The notes below the pieces were generated by a model. It was not told where the DNA came from. It worked only from the letters and a program-made list of their open reading frames with translations, and did no database searches. The translations under genes were made by a program, and so were the position numbers. A DNA stretch of 23,579 nucleotides from an uncultured Lachnospiraceae bacterium (lineage in GTDB: Bacteria; Bacillota; Clostridia; Lachnospirales; Lachnospiraceae): assembly GCA_910585555.1 (NCBI GenBank), contig CAJUFU010000034.1, positions 8,230 to 31,808 of the forward strand. The letters run 5' to 3'. Below, piece by piece: positions 14,877-23,551 of the stretch. The stretch's first letter is position 1. Every line of letters begins with the position of its first letter.

Positions 14877-14930
14877 GCCTAACCGAATTTCACAAGTTTC
14901 GCATTATTTGCAATATTTTGTAATTTCCCA

Positions 14931-14958
14931 TTGACATACCTCTACATTCTTGTATAAT
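14931..14958 (+). promoter_or_regulatory. Sigma-A promoter for the polyamine uptake operon
   Basis: TTGACA (14931-14936), a 16-base spacer and TATAAT (14953-14958) match the consensus fully. It lies 65 bases before the regulator start codon and diverges from the lactonase promoter. Confidence 0.85.
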
Positions 14959-14972
14959 GGGATTCAGTGCAT

Positions 14973-14999
14973 GTTTAGCTTTAGTAAACTTTTAGTTTA
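14973..14999 (+). promoter_or_regulatory. Candidate operator of the XRE-cupin regulator
   Basis: Half-sites GTTTA (14973-14977), TAAAC (14985-14989) and GTTTA (14995-14999) alternate in orientation, giving two overlapping inverted repeats. They lie just past the predicted transcription start, a typical repressor position. Autorepression by the adjacent regulator is inferred. Confidence 0.4.
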
Positions 15000-15023
15000 T
15001 TTTTACTGAATTAGGGAGACATA

Positions 15024-15584
15024 ATGGACACAAATACCACCCGGATGGATCTGGGAAACAAAATCAAAGAACTCCGAAATAAAAAGGGGCTGACACAGGA
15101 AGAACTGGCAGACCGCTGTGAGCTTTCAAAGGGCTTTATCAGCCAGCTGGAAAACGATGTGACATCGCCTTCCATCGCCACACTGATGGATATTTTACAA
15201 TGTCTTGGCTCCAATCTGAAAGACTTCTTCAACGACGCAGACGATGAGCAGATCGTTTTTGGCAAAGACGATTTTTTTGAAAAAGTGGATACGGAACTCC
15301 ACAACAAAATAGAGTGGATTATTCCCAATGCACAGAAAAATATGATGGAACCTATCCGGGTTACTCTGGAGGCGGACGGTTCCACGTATCCTGATCAGCC
15401 CCATGAAGGGGAAGAATTCGGCTATATCCTCTCCGGCTCTGTCACCATCATTGTGGGAAACCGCAGCATCAAGGCCAAAAAGGGAGAGGCCTTCTATTTC
15501 ACGCCGGATTCGGAGCACTATATTAAAGCAGGCGGCAAGAGCGGCGCCGTATTTTTATGGATCAGCACACCGCCCAATTTTTGA
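15024..15584 (+). CDS. XRE-cupin transcriptional regulator of polyamine uptake
   Basis: This 186-residue protein has an N-terminal XRE-type helix-turn-helix (about residues 10-64, IKELRNKKGLTQEELADRCE then SKGFISQLENDVTSPSIATL). A C-terminal cupin domain (about 105-180) contains PHEGEEFGYILSGSVTIIVG and GEAFYFTPDSEHYIKAGG. Its build resembles PuuR and other regulators of polyamine genes, where the cupin senses a small molecule. It is the first gene of the pot operon, 42 bases before potA, which strongly suggests it controls polyamine import according to supply. AGGGAG precedes the ATG. A candidate operator lies between its promoter and its start codon. Confidence 0.9.
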   Translation: MDTNTTRMDLGNKIKELRNKKGLTQEELADRCELSKGFISQLENDVTSPSIATLMDILQCLGSNLKDFFNDADDEQIVFGKDDFFEKVDTELHNKIEWIIPNAQKNMMEPIRVTLEADGSTYPDQPHEGEEFGYILSGSVTIIVGNRSIKAKKGEAFYFTPDSEHYIKAGGKSGAVFLWISTPPNF

Positions 15585-15626
15585 AATACCCCCAAGATTA
15601 TATTATACACAGGAGGGACTTACCCC

Positions 15627-16700
15627 ATGGAAAAAGAATTAATCCAACTGGTTGACATCTCTAAATCCTTTGACGGACAAATGATTCTGGACGGGTTGAA
15701 TCTGAACATACATGAAAACGAGTTTGTCACGCTGCTTGGTCCCAGCGGTTGTGGAAAAACCACCACACTGCGTATCCTGGGAGGCTTTACCAATCCTGAC
15801 ACCGGCAAGATCATCTTTGACGGCGCAGATATCACGAAGATTCCGCCGAATAAAAGGCAGTTAAATACTGTCTTTCAAAAATATGCCCTGTTTACCCATA
15901 TGACAATTGCAGAAAATATTGCCTTCGGTCTGAAAATAAAGAAAAAATCCAAAAGCTACATAGAGGATAAGATTCGTTATGCCCTGAAACTTGTGAATCT
16001 GGAAGATTATGGGAACCGTATGCCCGGTTCCTTAAGCGGCGGCCAGCAGCAACGTATTGCCATTGCCCGCGCCATTGTCAACGAACCCAAGGTCCTTCTT
16101 CTGGATGAGCCCCTAGGCGCCCTTGATCTCAAGCTGCGCCAGGAAATGCAGTACGAGCTGATTCGCATGAAAAATGAGCTGGGAATCACCTTCGTCTATG
16201 TCACCCATGACCAGGAGGAAGCCCTTACCATGTCCGACACCATCGTCGTCATGAATCAAGGATATATCCAGCAGATTGGCTCTCCGGAATCCATCTATAA
16301 TGAGCCGGAAAATGCTTTTGTAGCGGACTTTATCGGGGACAGCAATATCATTCCCGCCACCATGATAGAAGATAAATTGGTAAACATCCTAGGGACCCGC
16401 TTTGCCTGCGTAGACACAGGCTTTGGCCGCAACAAACCGGTAGATGTGGTCATTCGTCCGGAAGATGTCAATCTGGTAGAACCTTCTAAAGGCACTATCC
16501 AAGGCGTGGTCACCCATCTGATTTTTAAGGGTGTCCACTATGAGATGGAAGTGATGGCGGCCGGCTTTGAGTGGCTGGTTCACTCCACTACCCTGTTCCC
16601 TGTAGGAAAAGAGGTTGGCATCCAGGTAGACCCCTTTAACATCCAGATTATGAACAAACCGGAATCCGAAGATGAGGAGGCTGTGGCAATTGACATCTAA
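15627..16700 (+). CDS. potA: Spermidine/putrescine ABC transporter, ATP-binding protein
   Basis: PotA is the cytoplasmic ATPase that powers polyamine import through PotB and PotC. The 357-residue protein shows Walker A GPSGCGKTT (K44), the Q-loop in VFQKYALFTHMT, the ABC signature LSGGQQQR (about 136-143), Walker B LLLDEPLGALD (about 157-167) and the switch His in VTHDQEEA. A C-terminal TOBE_2 domain (about 270-345) follows, with VVIRPEDV. The length fits the family. AGGAGG lies about 10 bases before the ATG. Its 3' end overlaps potB, and the ribosome site for potB is inside potA. Confidence 0.96.
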   Translation: MEKELIQLVDISKSFDGQMILDGLNLNIHENEFVTLLGPSGCGKTTTLRILGGFTNPDTGKIIFDGADITKIPPNKRQLNTVFQKYALFTHMTIAENIAFGLKIKKKSKSYIEDKIRYALKLVNLEDYGNRMPGSLSGGQQQRIAIARAIVNEPKVLLLDEPLGALDLKLRQEMQYELIRMKNELGITFVYVTHDQEEALTMSDTIVVMNQGYIQQIGSPESIYNEPENAFVADFIGDSNIIPATMIEDKLVNILGTRFACVDTGFGRNKPVDVVIRPEDVNLVEPSKGTIQGVVTHLIFKGVHYEMEVMAAGFEWLVHSTTLFPVGKEVGIQVDPFNIQIMNKPESEDEEAVAIDI

Positions 16701-17508
16701 AAACAAATGGCTCTCTACTCCCTATGTGCTGTGGTCAGTTATGTTCATCATCATTCCGCTGTGTATGATCTTCTACTACGGCCTAACCGATAAGACAGGT
16801 GCTTTCACGCTGGAAAATATCACGGCAATCGCCACCGCGGAACACGCAAAAGCGCTGTGGCTTTCATTGCTTTTATCCCTGATCAGCACCCTGATCTGCT
16901 TTTTGCTGGCTTATCCGCTTGCCATGATTTTGTCCAATATGAAAGTGAACCAGCACAGTTTTATTATCTTGATTTTTATCCTGCCTATGTGGATGAACTT
17001 TTTACTCCGCACCCTCGCATGGCAGACCTTATTAGAAAAAAGCGGTGTCATTAACAGTATACTGAATATATTACATCTGCCAAACATCAATATCATTAAC
17101 ACACCCTACGCAATCATTCTGGGCATGGTATATAACTTCCTGCCTTTTATGGTACTGCCACTCTACAATGTGTTATCCAAGATTGATGAAAACGTATTAG
17201 ATGCCTCAAGAGACCTTGGCGCCGGTAGTGTACATACTTTTTTCCGCATTATTCTGCCCCTGTCCATACCTGGCATCATCAGCGGCATCACCATGGTATT
17301 TGTACCGGCACTTACCACCTTTGTGATCAGCACTCTGCTGGGCGGCAGTAAGATTTTGTTGATCGGCAATGTGATTGAACAGGAATTTACCCAGGCTTCC
17401 AACTGGCATTTGGGCAGCGGCCTCTCTATCGTGCTGATGATTTTCATCATCCTCAACATGATTGCATCCGCTGTTTTTGATAAAGAAGGAGAGGGGGCTA
17501 TGCTATGA
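16690..17508 (+). CDS. potB: Spermidine/putrescine ABC transporter permease PotB
   Basis: PotB is one of two inner-membrane permeases of the polyamine importer. About six hydrophobic segments are visible from LWSVMFIIIPLCMIFYYGL to LSIVLMIFIILNMIASAVF. The EAA-type loop that docks on PotA reads ASRDLGAGSVHTFFRIILP, then IPGI. The start is uncertain. AGGAGG (16675-16680) lies 9 bases before an in-frame TTG at 16690, giving a typical short N-terminus, and this is the start used here. The upstream ATG at 16672 has no good ribosome site but remains possible. Either way it overlaps the end of potA, implying coupled translation. It overlaps potC by 4 bases (ATGA). Confidence 0.93.
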   Translation: MTSKNKWLSTPYVLWSVMFIIIPLCMIFYYGLTDKTGAFTLENITAIATAEHAKALWLSLLLSLISTLICFLLAYPLAMILSNMKVNQHSFIILIFILPMWMNFLLRTLAWQTLLEKSGVINSILNILHLPNINIINTPYAIILGMVYNFLPFMVLPLYNVLSKIDENVLDASRDLGAGSVHTFFRIILPLSIPGIISGITMVFVPALTTFVISTLLGGSKILLIGNVIEQEFTQASNWHLGSGLSIVLMIFIILNMIASAVFDKEGEGAML

Positions 17509-18299
17509 AAAATACTGCGAAAAATATTTACACTGCTCTCATCTTCCTTTTTTTATATGCCCCCATTGCAACGTTAATCGTGCTGTCCTTTAACGCCAGC
17601 AAAACGCGGTCTAAATGGGGCGGATTTACCTTCAAATGGTACGCTTCTCTTTTTCAAAATGAGGAGATATTGGAGGCGCTTGGCAACACTCTGCTGATTG
17701 CATTTATCTCCGCTTTTGCAGCTACCGTCATCGGCACGGTCGCCTGCATAGCCATGAACAGCATGAAAAAGGGAGCCCGCACGCTGCTGATGGGGATTAC
17801 GAACATTCCCATGCTAAACGCAGAGATCGTCACTGGCATTTCTTTGATGCTCCTTTTTATCAGCATGGGGCTGCGCTTTGGCCTGGGCACAATACTTTTA
17901 TCACATATTACTTTTAATATTCCCTATGTGATCTTAAGTATCATGCCGCGTATGAAACAGCTGAATCCCAGTACATACGAGGCGGCACTGGACCTGGGGG
18001 CCTCCCATACGACAGCCTTTTTTAAAGTGGTTTTCCCGGACCTTCTGCCAGGTATCCTTTCCGGTTTCCTGATGGCTTTCACCATGTCCCTGGATGATTT
18101 TATCATTACCCACTTTACCAAAGGAGCTGGCGTTGATACCTTATCCACTAAGATTTATACAGAAGTAAAAAAAGGAATCAAACCGGAAATGTATGCATTG
18201 TCCACACTCATCTTTGTGACAGTCCTGGTTTTACTACTACTGGTAAATATGGCCCCTGCAAAAAATAAATCACAAAAGAATCCAGAAAAAGCAATTTGA
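17505..18299 (+). CDS. potC: Spermidine/putrescine ABC transporter permease PotC
   Basis: PotC is the second inner-membrane permease, pairing with PotB. The 264 residues begin with a membrane helix (YTALIFLFLYAPIATLIVLSF), followed by the family's NASKTRSKWGGFTFKWYASLF extracytoplasmic loop. Further helices follow, with the EAA docking loop AALDLGASHTTAFFKVVFPD then LLPGILSGFLMAFTMSLDDF. A final helix (LSTLIFVTVLVLLLLVNMA) and a basic tail close it. The start codon overlaps the potB stop (ATGA). A GGAGAGGGGG ribosome site is inside potB. potD follows after 13 bases. Confidence 0.95.
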   Translation: MKNTAKNIYTALIFLFLYAPIATLIVLSFNASKTRSKWGGFTFKWYASLFQNEEILEALGNTLLIAFISAFAATVIGTVACIAMNSMKKGARTLLMGITNIPMLNAEIVTGISLMLLFISMGLRFGLGTILLSHITFNIPYVILSIMPRMKQLNPSTYEAALDLGASHTTAFFKVVFPDLLPGILSGFLMAFTMSLDDFIITHFTKGAGVDTLSTKIYTEVKKGIKPEMYALSTLIFVTVLVLLLLVNMAPAKNKSQKNPEKAI

Positions 18300-18312
18300 A
18301 ACGGAGGAAATT

Positions 18313-19383
18313 ATGAAAAATAAAATTTGTCCTATTATGTTCCTTGTTTTATCCCTATCCTTACCTGTGGTTCTCACTGGCTGCGGCTCCTCTAAGGGCG
18401 GTGAAAACGGCGAAGTCATCGTTTATAACTGGGGCGAATATCTCGATCCGGATACTCTGGAACTGTTCGAAGAAGAAACCGGTATCAAAGTTGTCTATGA
18501 TGAATTCGAGACCAACGAAATCATGTATCCCAAAGTTGAATCCGGCTCTGCTTCCTACGATGTGGTATGTCCCTCCGATTATATGATCAGTAAGATGATT
18601 GAAAATGATATGCTTTTCCCCCTCAACTTTGACAACATACCCAACGCCAAAAAGAATATTGGCGCACAGTACTTTGAACAGTCCAAAGCTTTTGATCCTG
18701 GCAACCAATACGCCGTTCCTTACTGCTGGGGGACTGTAGGCATCCTTTACAACAAGACTATGGTGGAAGAACCCATTTCAAGCTGGGCACAGCTTTGGGA
18801 TGAAAAATATGCCGATAACATTCTCATGCAGGATTCCGTGCGTGACGCCTTTATGGTGGCCCAGAAAAAGAATGGCTTTTCCATGAATACGTTGGATGCC
18901 TCTGAACTGGACACCGCCAAAAACGACCTGATTGAACAAAAGCCGCTGGTGCAGGCTTATGTCATCGATCAGGTACGGGATAAGATGATTGGCGGGGAGG
19001 CTGCCATCGGTGTGATCTACTCCGGAGAAGCCATCTACACCCAGCGTGAAAATCCCGATTTGGAATATGTTATTCCAAAGGAAGGTACTAATGTCTGGAT
19101 TGATTCCTGGGTGATTTTGAAGGATGCCCCCAATAAAGAAAACGCTGAGAAATTCATAGATTTCATGTGCCGCGATGACATTGCTCTTAAAAACTTTGAG
19201 TACATAACTTACTCCACTCCCAATGATGCAGCCCGTGCCTTGATTGAAGATGAGAGCATCAAAAACTCTCCCATCGCTTTTCCGGATTTGTCCCAATATG
19301 AAAATCTGGAAACTTATATCTATCTGGGCGAAGAAGGAGATTCCCTCTATAACACCCTTTGGAAGGAAGTAAAATCCAACTAA
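18313..19383 (+). CDS. potD: Spermidine/putrescine-binding lipoprotein
   Basis: PotD captures polyamines outside the membrane and delivers them to PotB/PotC. The 356-residue precursor has a lipoprotein signal peptide with lipobox LTGC (lipidated C24). Then come the periplasmic-binding fold segments YNWGEYLDPDTLE, VVCPSDYMISKMI, AVPYCWGTVGILYNK, GVIYSGEAIYTQ and NVWIDSWVI. The aromatic and acidic residues in YNWGEY, PSDY and WIDSW correspond to the amine-binding positions known from E. coli PotD. GGAGG precedes the ATG. It ends the operon at a shared terminator. Putrescine or spermidine preference cannot be read from this. Confidence 0.95.
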   Translation: MKNKICPIMFLVLSLSLPVVLTGCGSSKGGENGEVIVYNWGEYLDPDTLELFEEETGIKVVYDEFETNEIMYPKVESGSASYDVVCPSDYMISKMIENDMLFPLNFDNIPNAKKNIGAQYFEQSKAFDPGNQYAVPYCWGTVGILYNKTMVEEPISSWAQLWDEKYADNILMQDSVRDAFMVAQKKNGFSMNTLDASELDTAKNDLIEQKPLVQAYVIDQVRDKMIGGEAAIGVIYSGEAIYTQRENPDLEYVIPKEGTNVWIDSWVILKDAPNKENAEKFIDFMCRDDIALKNFEYITYSTPNDAARALIEDESIKNSPIAFPDLSQYENLETYIYLGEEGDSLYNTLWKEVKSN

Positions 19384-19390
19384 AAATCCA

Positions 19391-19430
19391 TAAAAAGGTC
19401 CTGCACAGACACTGTTGTCCATGCAGGACC
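19391..19430. terminator. Bidirectional terminator between potD and the DUF4358-like gene
   Basis: GGTCCTGCA (19397-19405) and TGCAGGACC (19422-19430) form a perfect 9-bp stem with a 16-base loop. On the minus strand it runs into TTTTTA, a good terminator; on the plus strand the following CTTCACTTT is weaker. Confidence 0.8.
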
Positions 19431-19487
19431 CTTCACTTTGCAGCATACAGAACACAGAAATCCGCAGTCAAGGCCGCAAGAAGCGGT

Positions 19488-19982
19488 TTATAGATTCTGG
19501 AAAGCGCTGTTCATAGCATAGGCGGTATCCTTATCACACATGATAAAAAAGATCACATCCCCACGGCTTTCAATTAATGTCGTCTCCGCGCTGACACAGA
19601 CCCATTTATCGGGATTGGCATTCTCCTTAAGAGCCTGCTTCACCGTATCCACATCTCCCGCTTCCACACGCAAAAGCACACACTGATAAGCCACGGATGA
19701 CATCATCGGCATAGACACCACGCCCTCTTTATAGGTAATCTCGTCTGTTCCCAGAACGGATACCTTCATCTCATCCGTCAGCTCATAAGTCTCATAACTG
19801 TCAAGCACATCTCTGAAATCCTGGTCCAGATCTGCATTTTCATACAAAGAAGCCATAATCTCACTAAGGCTCCCCTCCAAATTATCCGCAGAAGCGCCTT
19901 GTGCGCCACAGGCACAGCAGACCAATCCTGTCAATACAATCATCACACCCACTACCAATCGTTTCTTCATTCTTCTTTTCAT
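19488..19982 (-). CDS. DUF4358-like secreted or lipid-anchored protein
   Basis: The 164-residue product starts with a basic then hydrophobic export signal (MKRRMKKRLVVGVMIVLTGL) and a Cys cluster (C22, C23, C25; VCCACG). The cluster suggests lipid attachment, though the lipobox is not standard. The rest resembles the Clostridia DUF4358 family, with YKEGVVSMPMMSS, VLLRVEAGDVDTVKQALKE and GDVIFFIMCDKD. No enzymatic residues are evident and no function is known. The start at 19982 follows AGGAGG by 7 bases; an in-frame start at 20042 has no such site. It is the last gene of a minus-strand group, 56 bases after the PIN-like gene. The family name is from memory. Confidence 0.75.
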   Translation of the reverse strand: MKRRMKKRLVVGVMIVLTGLVCCACGAQGASADNLEGSLSEIMASLYENADLDQDFRDVLDSYETYELTDEMKVSVLGTDEITYKEGVVSMPMMSSVAYQCVLLRVEAGDVDTVKQALKENANPDKWVCVSAETTLIESRGDVIFFIMCDKDTAYAMNSAFQNL

Positions 19983-20038
19983 AATATTTCCTCCTAATTC
20001 AATCCTGATACCAGTATCCCCTGTATCAGCACAGCTAC

Positions 20039-20620
20039 TCAACTTCCTTTCTTGTCTGCAAGAAGGGGTTTGATCGTCTTATAAATTTTGCTTGATTTCT
20101 TATTATCCTTACTGGGATACTTTTTCATCAGCGCATTGCTGATACCCTGCTTTGTCTTATACTGCTGCATAATCTTCTGAATTTCATCTACATCCACATC
20201 TTCCTCTTCTTTCAGAAGCTCTTTTAATTTGGCTCTTGTTTCCTCCACCTCCTGGGTATGACTGCGCCCTGTGATATCCGCAATCAAGGTCACATTCACA
20301 TTGCGGCTTTTCCAGTAACCGCTCAAAATCTCAAATCCCTTGTCTTTACTCACGATAAAATACTGCTCCGCACTCTTATTAGCGATCAGAAAACCCAGTT
20401 GCGTAGCAAGCTGAAAATCCAGCGCGTTCTTACTCCCCACCTCTACTTTACAAAACTCAATGGCCGCCTGGGATTCTATAATCCGTCGATGCTGGTCAAA
20501 GGTGATACTGTCCGCATTTTTACTGTAAAAAATGCACACTCTATCCTCTTTGCCAAGCTTATGAATGCCATCCAAGCCATCTTTTTTTACATTTTCAAAA
20601 TCTACTAAATAATAGCTCAT
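20039..20620 (-). CDS. PIN-like domain protein (putative nuclease)
   Basis: The 193-residue cytoplasmic protein has an N-terminal PIN/NYN-like fold: YYLVDFENV (D7, E9, N10), NALDFQLATQLGFL (D68) and IVSKDKGFEIL (D93). These are spaced like the acidic metal-binding residues of PIN and NYN ribonucleases. The lysine-rich C-terminal third (from about residue 125, KLKELLKEEEDVDVDEI, ending SKIYKTIKPLLADKKGS) has no clear domain and may bind nucleic acid. GAGG lies 6 bases before the ATG. It starts 12 bases after the hydrolase stop codon. No antitoxin-like partner is adjacent, so a toxin-antitoxin role is not supported. Confidence 0.8.
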   Translation of the reverse strand: MSYYLVDFENVKKDGLDGIHKLGKEDRVCIFYSKNADSITFDQHRRIIESQAAIEFCKVEVGSKNALDFQLATQLGFLIANKSAEQYFIVSKDKGFEILSGYWKSRNVNVTLIADITGRSHTQEVEETRAKLKELLKEEEDVDVDEIQKIMQQYKTKQGISNALMKKYPSKDNKKSSKIYKTIKPLLADKKGS

Positions 20621-20632
20621 CCGCTTCCTCTC

Positions 20633-21490
20633 TCATTCTTTCCCTGTACCCAGTTTGTCCCGGAAAAAGGCAATAATCCGCTGCCAAATCTCCTCCTGGA
20701 AAAACCGGACGTCCGCATGGTCCGCATCCTCTAAGACGAGCAGTCTCACATCTGCACCTGCCGCTTCCAGCTTATCGTGCAAAAGTTCTCCCTGTGTAAA
20801 AGGTACTGTCTTATCCTGTCTGCCATGTATGATCATAAAAGGCGGCGCGTCCTTTGTCACATAAGTAACCGGGCAGATTTTCTCCGCCTCCTCCTTATAC
20901 AAGGCCACATTTTTACCAAACAGCAAAGATTCCGGTGTAGCTGCCGCCTTCTCCGCTGACGGATAAGAAAAGACTGTCACATCTGCAGGCGGATACCAGG
21001 GACAGGCCGCCTGTACCTTGCTGGAAAACTCTGTAAATGCACCCACATCATATGCCTTGTCATCCACCAAAGCTGCCATCGCTGTCAGGTAACCGCCCGC
21101 AGACTCTCCCATTACCCCAAAATGCTCCACGTCAATATGAAAACGTTCACTGTGTGCTTTCAGATAGCGAATACCGGCCTTCACATCCTGAAGCTGTATT
21201 GGAAAAGGTCCCTCATTGGTGGTACGATACTCCACGCTGGCTGCCACAAAGCCGCTCCTTGCAAGCTGAGACAGATAAGCCAGATGAGCCGACCTGTCCA
21301 TGACTGCCCAGGCACCACCACAGATCCAGACGATACAAGGGTACTTTCTGGTGTTATCTTCCGGATATATAATATCCATTTTCAAGTCCCTTCTCGTATG
21401 CCCAAACCAGGTATCCACCTGGGCAAAAGTAACATCCGACACCACCGTGTAAATGGGCGCCTCCACTTTGATCTTAAGAGTTTCTTTCAT
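20633..21490 (-). CDS. Alpha/beta hydrolase, carboxylesterase/lipase-like (BD-FAE type)
   Basis: The 285-residue protein has the alpha/beta-hydrolase layout: IVWICGGAWAVMDR (oxyanion-hole loop, about 53-66), GVMGESAGGYLTAMAAL with nucleophile S130, IIHGRQDKTVPF with the catalytic Asp at about 225, and LEDADHADVRFF with the catalytic His at about 257. The length and motifs fit the BD-FAE and acetyl-esterase groups that cleave esters from small molecules or plant sugars. There is no signal peptide, so it is cytoplasmic. GAGGTG precedes the ATG. It lies 79 bases after the histidine kinase gene and 12 bases before the PIN-like gene. The substrate is unknown. Confidence 0.88.
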   Translation of the reverse strand: MKETLKIKVEAPIYTVVSDVTFAQVDTWFGHTRRDLKMDIIYPEDNTRKYPCIVWICGGAWAVMDRSAHLAYLSQLARSGFVAASVEYRTTNEGPFPIQLQDVKAGIRYLKAHSERFHIDVEHFGVMGESAGGYLTAMAALVDDKAYDVGAFTEFSSKVQAACPWYPPADVTVFSYPSAEKAAATPESLLFGKNVALYKEEAEKICPVTYVTKDAPPFMIIHGRQDKTVPFTQGELLHDKLEAAGADVRLLVLEDADHADVRFFQEEIWQRIIAFFRDKLGTGKE

Positions 21491-21569
21491 TCTTCACCTC
21501 ATTTCTGCGCTTTCCTTTGCGCATCACTATTTTTCAATCTTTTTCCTTCTTCTTGTCTCATCAACCCCT

Positions 21570-23551
21570 TTAGACACTGCTTCGTATCTTCTCAGGCGGC
21601 ATCCACTGTATCATAATCTTATCCAGTTTTTCCTGCTCAATGGGTTTTGCAAGAAAATCATCAAAACCGGCCGCTAAATAGTTTTCTCTGGCTCCCATGA
21701 TTGCATTGGCTGTCAACATGATGACCGGCGTATCCGCACACCGGTTATCCTGCATCTGCTTCATCCTGCTCATCGTCTCCATCCCATCCATCTCCGGCAT
21801 CATATGGTCCAGGAAAATCATGTCATAATGCTTCCTTTGAATCTCTTCCAGACACTCTTTTCCACTCCCCACATCTTTAATCCGCACTCTCGTCTGTTTC
21901 AACAGACCACAGAACACCTTCCTGTTCACACGATTATCGTCCACTAGCAGAATCTCCCCTTCCGGCGCCGTAAAGCTCGTCTGATAGACATATTCAACGG
22001 CTGCCTTTCTGGCACGCTCCTGGAAACTGCCAATAGGTTCCTTCTCAATAATCCGCTGACGCAAATCAAAACTGAAACTGCTCCCCTTCCCATAGACACT
22101 CTCTACTTTCAGATCGGCACCCATCAATTTCAATATCCGTGCCGAGATATTCATGCCAAGACCAGTTCCCTCGATGTACCGGTTCTTCATTTCATCAAAA
22201 CGTTCAAAGGCCATGAATAATTTGGACATATTCTCCTGTCTGATTCCCATTCCCGTATCTTTTACCATAAAATGCAGGATAACAGTGTCCTCTTCTATTT
22301 TTCCAGCCAATGTAAACGTAACCGTACCCTTTTCGGTATATTTCACTGCATTACTCAAGAAATTGCTGATTACCTGTCTGATACGGATATCATCCCCATA
22401 AAGTTTCGACGGCAGTTTCGGGTCTACCACGATTTCAAATTTTAATCCCTTCTCCTGGGTTCGAAGAGAGAACATATTAAACAGATCATTCAACATACTG
22501 TTCAGCTCATATTCCGCCGGAATAATCTCCAATTTACCGGACTCTATCTTGGAAAAATCCAAAATATCATTGATGATTCCCAGCAAAGTCTGCGCCGAGG
22601 ACCTAATATCCATGGAATATTTCTTGATTTCCGGCTCCTTGGACTCCCGTAACACCATCTCATTCATTCCAAGGACCGCATTGATCGGGGTACGAATCTC
22701 ATGGGACATCCTGGCCAGGAATTCCGATTTTGCCTTGTTTGCATTCTCCGCATTCGCTTTCAAAGTCTGCATCTGCTGAAGCTGCATTTTATTCTCCGTC
22801 ACATCCATAAACACAATCGCATAACCGGCCAAAATCCTTTTGTTCCATATCTTATTGACATGAACTTCAAAACTGTGGTTGCCATTATTGTACTCAAAAT
22901 TATTCTTGTCAGCTAAAATGTCTTTTAATCTCTTCTCACTTACACTGTCACCTTTTTTATAGCTGGACAATACATGAAACAGTTCTTCCGCCTTATCGTT
23001 CGCCTCTATAAATCCTCCGTTCGCATCCAGAATCAACACCGCTTCATCCATAGACTTGATAACTTCCTCATGAGCCGAGATAGACAAGTCAAAAACATGA
23101 TAAAAAATTATTACAATCCCAAATCCCAAAATCCCAATTGCCTCAAATCCCGGAACCACATCAAAACCATCAATCACCCGGCTCAAGCTTAAGACCAGAC
23201 CAATAATGGGGAACAAGCAACATATGCCCAAGGTCAGGACGTTAAGTTTCATACGCCCTTTCTTTGACCTTCTATTCGCATACATGGTAATGAGAAAACA
23301 CCCCATCAGCTGGATAATCAGCTGAATCAGGAAAATATAATAAAATGGTCCCCTCCCCAAGACAAGATGAGGTACTATGCCATCCGTTACAAAGGAAACC
23401 GTATTATAGTACATATTGGTGTGTTTGTATCCCCAGATACATAAAAGTGCAACCCCGTCCAGTCCAAACATCAGCGCTTCCAGCTTTCTTGGAACACTAT
23501 ACCCGCAATATCTGACTACAAATACAAATAAAAAGGTGGTTATGAACGCTC
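21570..23551 (-). CDS. Hybrid histidine kinase with 7TM sensor domain (5' end missing)
   Basis: About 660 residues of a membrane sensor kinase are visible; the frame is open to the native end at 23551, so the true start lies outside. In order: at least five hydrophobic helices resembling a HisKA_7TM sensor (to about residue 150), a PAS domain (SMDEAVLILDANGGFIEAND), a dimerisation/phosphoacceptor domain with His in MSHEIRTPINAVLGM (codon 22701-22703), and a complete ATPase (NFLSNAVKY, DTGMGI, GTGLGMNI). A receiver domain follows with VDD, phosphoacceptor Asp in FLDHMMPEMDG (codon 21807-21809), Thr in MLTANA and Lys in AKPI. The receiver has no output domain, so phosphate must pass to another protein. 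An ATG at 23471 is internal. The signal is unknown. Confidence 0.93.

Noticed and set aside
14750..15023. Riboswitch or structured leader upstream of the pot operon or lactonase
   Set aside because: Apart from the two promoters and the half-sites, I saw no recognisable riboswitch core or terminator/antiterminator pair.
18778..19455. Minus-strand open frame of 225 codons opposite potD
   Set aside because: It overlaps the conserved potD sequence and runs through the potD terminator.
20039..20620. PIN-like protein as a VapC toxin
   Set aside because: It is longer than VapC, lacks an adjacent antitoxin gene, and has a long lysine-rich tail.
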